From Actinomycetes bacterium (lineage in GTDB: Bacteria; Actinomycetota; Thermoleophilia; Solirubrobacterales; Solirubrobacteraceae): a DNA stretch of 16,139 nucleotides. Below are positions 13,716-16,139 of this stretch, one piece after another; within the stretch, counting starts at the first letter, position 1, and each line of letters starts with the position of its first letter. Both the position numbers and the translations under genes were made by a program. Under the pieces are notes generated by a model that was given only the letters and a program-made list of their open reading frames with translations, did no database searches and was not told the DNA's origin. Location: positions 1-16,139 of the forward strand of contig JAEYAL010000335.1 in assembly GCA_023404805.1 (NCBI GenBank), read 5' to 3'.

Positions 13716-15770
13716 ATGCGTCGCCGTCTTCGCTCAGCGCTCGTGCCGGTCCGCCGGCATGCGATCCCCCAAATGGTGATCGACGCGATGCTCGTCTTCG
13801 CGGCGTACTACCTGGCGTACCGCCTGCGGTTCGGGTTCTTCAGCGATCCGCTGCCCGCGCACTACCGTGAGCTGTTCTGGAAGTCGGTCGGCCCGGTCGT
13901 CCTGCTGTGCCTGACGAGCTTCGTGCTGTTCCGCGTGTATCTGCGGTCGGCGCGGTTCGCATCGGTGCGCGACCTGATGGCGATCATCTACGGCTCGATC
14001 GTGGGCACGTTCGCCGCGGCGGCCTACGTCGCGATCGTCAAGCCGGTGAGCTTCATCCCTCCGCGGACGGAGGCGTTCTGGCTAGAGCGCCGCGGCTACA
14101 TCCCGGCGAGCGTTCAGGAGAGCATTCCGACGATCCCGACGAGCGTCGTCGCCTTCTTCTTCCTGCTCATGCTCGTGTTCATCGCGGGCTCGCGCCTGAT
14201 CGCGCGCGCTTTTCATGAGCGCGGATCGCTGTCGTTGCACCACCCGCGCGGCTCGCGCACCGTCCTGATCATCGGCGCCGGCGACGGCGGCCGCCTGGTC
14301 CTCCGCGAGATCACCCGCAACCCGGACCTCGGCCTGCGCCCCGTCGGCTTCGTCGACGACGACGAGACCAAGGACGGCTTGCGCATCGACGGCGTCCGCG
14401 TCCTCGGCACCACGGCAGAACTGGCCCGGATCCTCGACGACGTGGAGCCCGACGAGGTCACGATCGCGATCCCGTCGGCGCCGGGCACCGTCCGCGCGCA
14501 GGTCGTGCGCGACTGCCGCGCCCGCGGCGTGCAGGTCCGCACGTTGCCGACCGTCTTCGAGCTGCTGCAGGGCGGCGACCGCTACGTGCGCCAGGTGCGT
14601 GAGGTCAAGGTCGAGGACATCCTCGGGCGCGCGCCCGTGAAGATGGAGCTCGACACGGTCGGCGGCTACCTGCGCGACCAGATCGTGATGGTCACCGGCG
14701 CAGGCGGCTCGATCGGCTCAGAGCTCTGCCGCCAGATCGCGCGCGTGGGCCCGCGCAAGCTGGTCCTGGTCGACCACGCCGAGGACAACCTCTTCGAGAT
14801 CCACCGCGAGCTGACCGGCGACCGCCACGTGAGCGCCGACGTCGCCATCGCCGTGCTCGCGGACTGCCGCGAAGAGGACCGCATGCGCGAGGTGTTCGCC
14901 GAGCACATGCCGACGACGATCTTCCACGCCGCGGCCTACAAGCACGTCGGCCTGATGGAGATGAACCCCGTCGAGGCCGTGCGCAACAACTCGCTCGCCA
15001 CGCGGCTGGTCGCGCGCCTCGCGGGCGAGTACGGCACCGAGACGTTCGTGCTGATCTCCACCGACAAGGCCGTCGACCCCGCGACCGTGATGGGCGCGTC
15101 CAAGGCCCTCGCCGAATGGGCGGTGGAGGCTGAGCAGCAGCGCTTTCCGACCACGCGGTACGCGGCCGTGCGCTTCGGCAACGTGCTCGGCTCCTCCGGG
15201 TCGGTCGTGCCGATCTTCCGGCGCCAGATCGCCCACGGCGGCCCGGTCACGGTCACCGATCCCGAGATGACGCGCTACTTCATGACGATCCCGGAGGCGG
15301 TCCAGCTCGTGATCCGCTCCGGCACGCTCGGCCGCGGCGGCGAGCTGTTCGTCCTGGAGATGGGCGAGCCCGTGAAGATCATGGACCTCGCGCGCACGAT
15401 GATCGAGCTGTCGGGCCTGGAGCCCGACAAGGACGTCGCGATCGAGGTGATCGGCCGCCGCCCCGGCGAGAAGACGCACGAGGAGCTGTTCGGCGGCCAC
15501 GAGCGCTGCGTCGCCACCGAGGCGCCGCGGATCATGCGCGCTGACCGGCCCGTGATCGGCGCCAAGGTCGTCGACGAGGCGTTCGACCGGATCAACCTGC
15601 TCGTGCTCGAGGGCGACGCTGCGGGCCTGGCGACCGAGGTCGCGGCGCTCATCACCGCCGCGCGCGGCCACGGAGCGGAGCCCAGCCCGCTGGCGCCCAC
15701 CGCGGCGGCCGACCCTGGCGCAGCGCTGCTCGGCACCGGAGCGCACGGTCCCGTGCCGAGCGATTCCTAA
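13716..15770 (+). CDS. Membrane-anchored nucleotide-sugar 4,6-dehydratase/epimerase (WbpM/PglF/CapD family)
   Basis: Modifies a UDP-sugar, typically UDP-GlcNAc 4,6-dehydration, for cell-surface glycan synthesis at the inner face of the membrane. Of 684 residues, the first 165 hold four hydrophobic segments (about 20-38, 57-75, 88-108, 142-160), with a 30-residue insert between the third and fourth. A first Rossmann domain begins at RTVLIIGAGDGGRLVL (181-196). The catalytic SDR domain begins at VMVTGAGGSIGSELC (324-338), with HAAAYKHV (404-411), STDKAVDP (448-455), the MxxxK pair that replaces YxxxK in this subfamily (M459, K463), and RFGNVLGSSGSVVP (486-499). The C-terminal 30 or so residues are Ala/Pro-rich. 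ATG at 13716 with a -10 box close by. The exact sugar and product stereochemistry are not readable. Confidence 0.92.
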   Translation: MRRRLRSALVPVRRHAIPQMVIDAMLVFAAYYLAYRLRFGFFSDPLPAHYRELFWKSVGPVVLLCLTSFVLFRVYLRSARFASVRDLMAIIYGSIVGTFAAAAYVAIVKPVSFIPPRTEAFWLERRGYIPASVQESIPTIPTSVVAFFFLLMLVFIAGSRLIARAFHERGSLSLHHPRGSRTVLIIGAGDGGRLVLREITRNPDLGLRPVGFVDDDETKDGLRIDGVRVLGTTAELARILDDVEPDEVTIAIPSAPGTVRAQVVRDCRARGVQVRTLPTVFELLQGGDRYVRQVREVKVEDILGRAPVKMELDTVGGYLRDQIVMVTGAGGSIGSELCRQIARVGPRKLVLVDHAEDNLFEIHRELTGDRHVSADVAIAVLADCREEDRMREVFAEHMPTTIFHAAAYKHVGLMEMNPVEAVRNNSLATRLVARLAGEYGTETFVLISTDKAVDPATVMGASKALAEWAVEAEQQRFPTTRYAAVRFGNVLGSSGSVVPIFRRQIAHGGPVTVTDPEMTRYFMTIPEAVQLVIRSGTLGRGGELFVLEMGEPVKIMDLARTMIELSGLEPDKDVAIEVIGRRPGEKTHEELFGGHERCVATEAPRIMRADRPVIGAKVVDEAFDRINLLVLEGDAAGLATEVAALITAARGHGAEPSPLAPTAAADPGAALLGTGAHGPVPSDS

Positions 15771-15885
15771 GCGGCGTCTGCGGATTCCGGGGTGCGACGG
15801 ATCACGCTCGGCGCGGCGAGCGGCCGACGGGATCGCCTGCGGCGGGTGTGCAGTGGCGACGGGGTCGTCCCGCTGCGGCGCACCG

Positions 15886-15891
15886 TAGGAT
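15886..15891 (+). promoter_or_regulatory. -10 box (TAGGAT) of the last gene
   Basis: TAGGAT ends 8 bases before the ATG at 15900, the same geometry as at the dehydratase. The gap GAGCCGCC has no Shine-Dalgarno, so a leaderless transcript is likely. The 129-bp gap also holds a small stem, CGCTCG (15805-15810) with CGAGCG (15817-15822), which could help end the dehydratase transcript but is weak. Confidence 0.45.
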
Positions 15892-15899
15892 GAGCCGCC

Positions 15900-16139
15900 A
15901 TGGTCATTGCCGACTTGGTCGACACCCTTTCCCGCATCGGCGCCATCGGCGGCATCCTCTCGATCATCGGGGTCGGGCTGCTGATCCTGCTGGTCGCCTC
16001 CCAGAACCGCCAGATCCGCTCGATGCGCGAGTGGATCGACGAGGAGCCCCAGCGCCAGCAGGAGACCGCCCAGCGCGTCATCGCCGAGGTCCAGCGCCGG
16101 ATCGCCGCAGCCCGCGAGCGCCGCGCCGCGGCCTCGGGC
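15900..16139 (+). CDS. Small single-helix membrane protein of unknown function, 3' end cut by window edge
   Basis: The frame runs from ATG 15900 to the right edge, giving 80 residues with no stop. A short amphipathic start (MVIADLVDTLSRIGAIGG) leads into one transmembrane helix at about residues 14-34 (IGGILSIIGVGLLILLVA). After SQNRQIRSMREW comes a highly charged Arg/Gln/Glu/Ala segment, probably a cytoplasmic helix or coiled coil. The continuation is outside the window. Similar short membrane proteins with a REW motif after the helix are, from memory, common in this group of actinobacteria near cell-envelope genes, but no function is known to me. Codon use is like its neighbours, so the gene looks real. 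Confidence 0.65.
   Translation, partial: MVIADLVDTLSRIGAIGGILSIIGVGLLILLVASQNRQIRSMREWIDEEPQRQQETAQRVIAEVQRRIAAARERRAAASG

Noticed and set aside
12868..13716. Plus-strand open frame over the Excalibur gene and the cruciform repeat
   Set aside because: The minus strand shows a signal peptide and a calcium-loop tail. The plus-strand product is compositionally a shadow and runs through the inverted repeat.
14718..15746. Long minus-strand open frame antisense to the dehydratase
   Set aside because: The sense strand has Rossmann and SDR catalytic motifs throughout; the antisense product has none.
15805..15822. Small CGCTCG/CGAGCG stem as a dehydratase terminator
   Set aside because: Only six base pairs, no T-run, and common in this base composition; too weak to list as a terminator.

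Overview
The window is very GC-rich with dense short-spaced genes, Shine-Dalgarno-poor starts and several -10 boxes placed 6 to 9 bases before a start codon. Together with an Excalibur-type secreted protein and a four-helix nucleotide-sugar dehydratase, this suggests an actinobacterium, most likely of the Thermoleophilia/Solirubrobacterales type. The lineage call is inference from style only. No RNA gene, CRISPR array, insertion sequence or phage gene was seen.

Region 1 (1-4388) is a purine-ureide catabolic locus. On the minus strand an ornithine cyclodeaminase-family dehydrogenase, allantoinase and allantoicase (cut by the left edge) lie head to tail, the last two overlapping by 4 bases. Diverging from them is a GntR/FCD repressor. 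A perfect 8-bp inverted repeat lies in the divergent promoter.

Region 2 (4389-5394) holds a lone NMT1/SsuA-like periplasmic-binding-fold protein that lacks a signal peptide and has no adjacent permease. Two GTATAC palindromes, one inside the end of the repressor gene and one just before this gene, suggest that it belongs to the same regulon.

Region 3 (5446-12180) is a second GntR/FCD regulator facing a complete five-gene peptide/nickel-class ABC importer (two permeases, two ATPases, a lipoprotein binding protein). The 342-bp divergent region contains four copies of a FadR-like operator (TTGGTCNGACCT) in two pairs spaced 34 and 36 bp, and a strong hairpin between the pairs. The importer may take up a ureide, amino acid or peptide; the substrate cannot be read from sequence.

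Region 4 (12181-16139) is more housekeeping in character: a terminator-like hairpin, the C-terminal stump of a GNAT acetyltransferase, a secreted Excalibur-domain protein on the minus strand, a 55-bp cruciform-capable repeat, a membrane-anchored nucleotide-sugar 4,6-dehydratase, and the start of a small membrane protein cut by the right edge.

The most distinctive content is regulatory: two different FCD-type repressors with two different visible operator families, and a signal-less binding-protein-fold gene inside the ureide locus.
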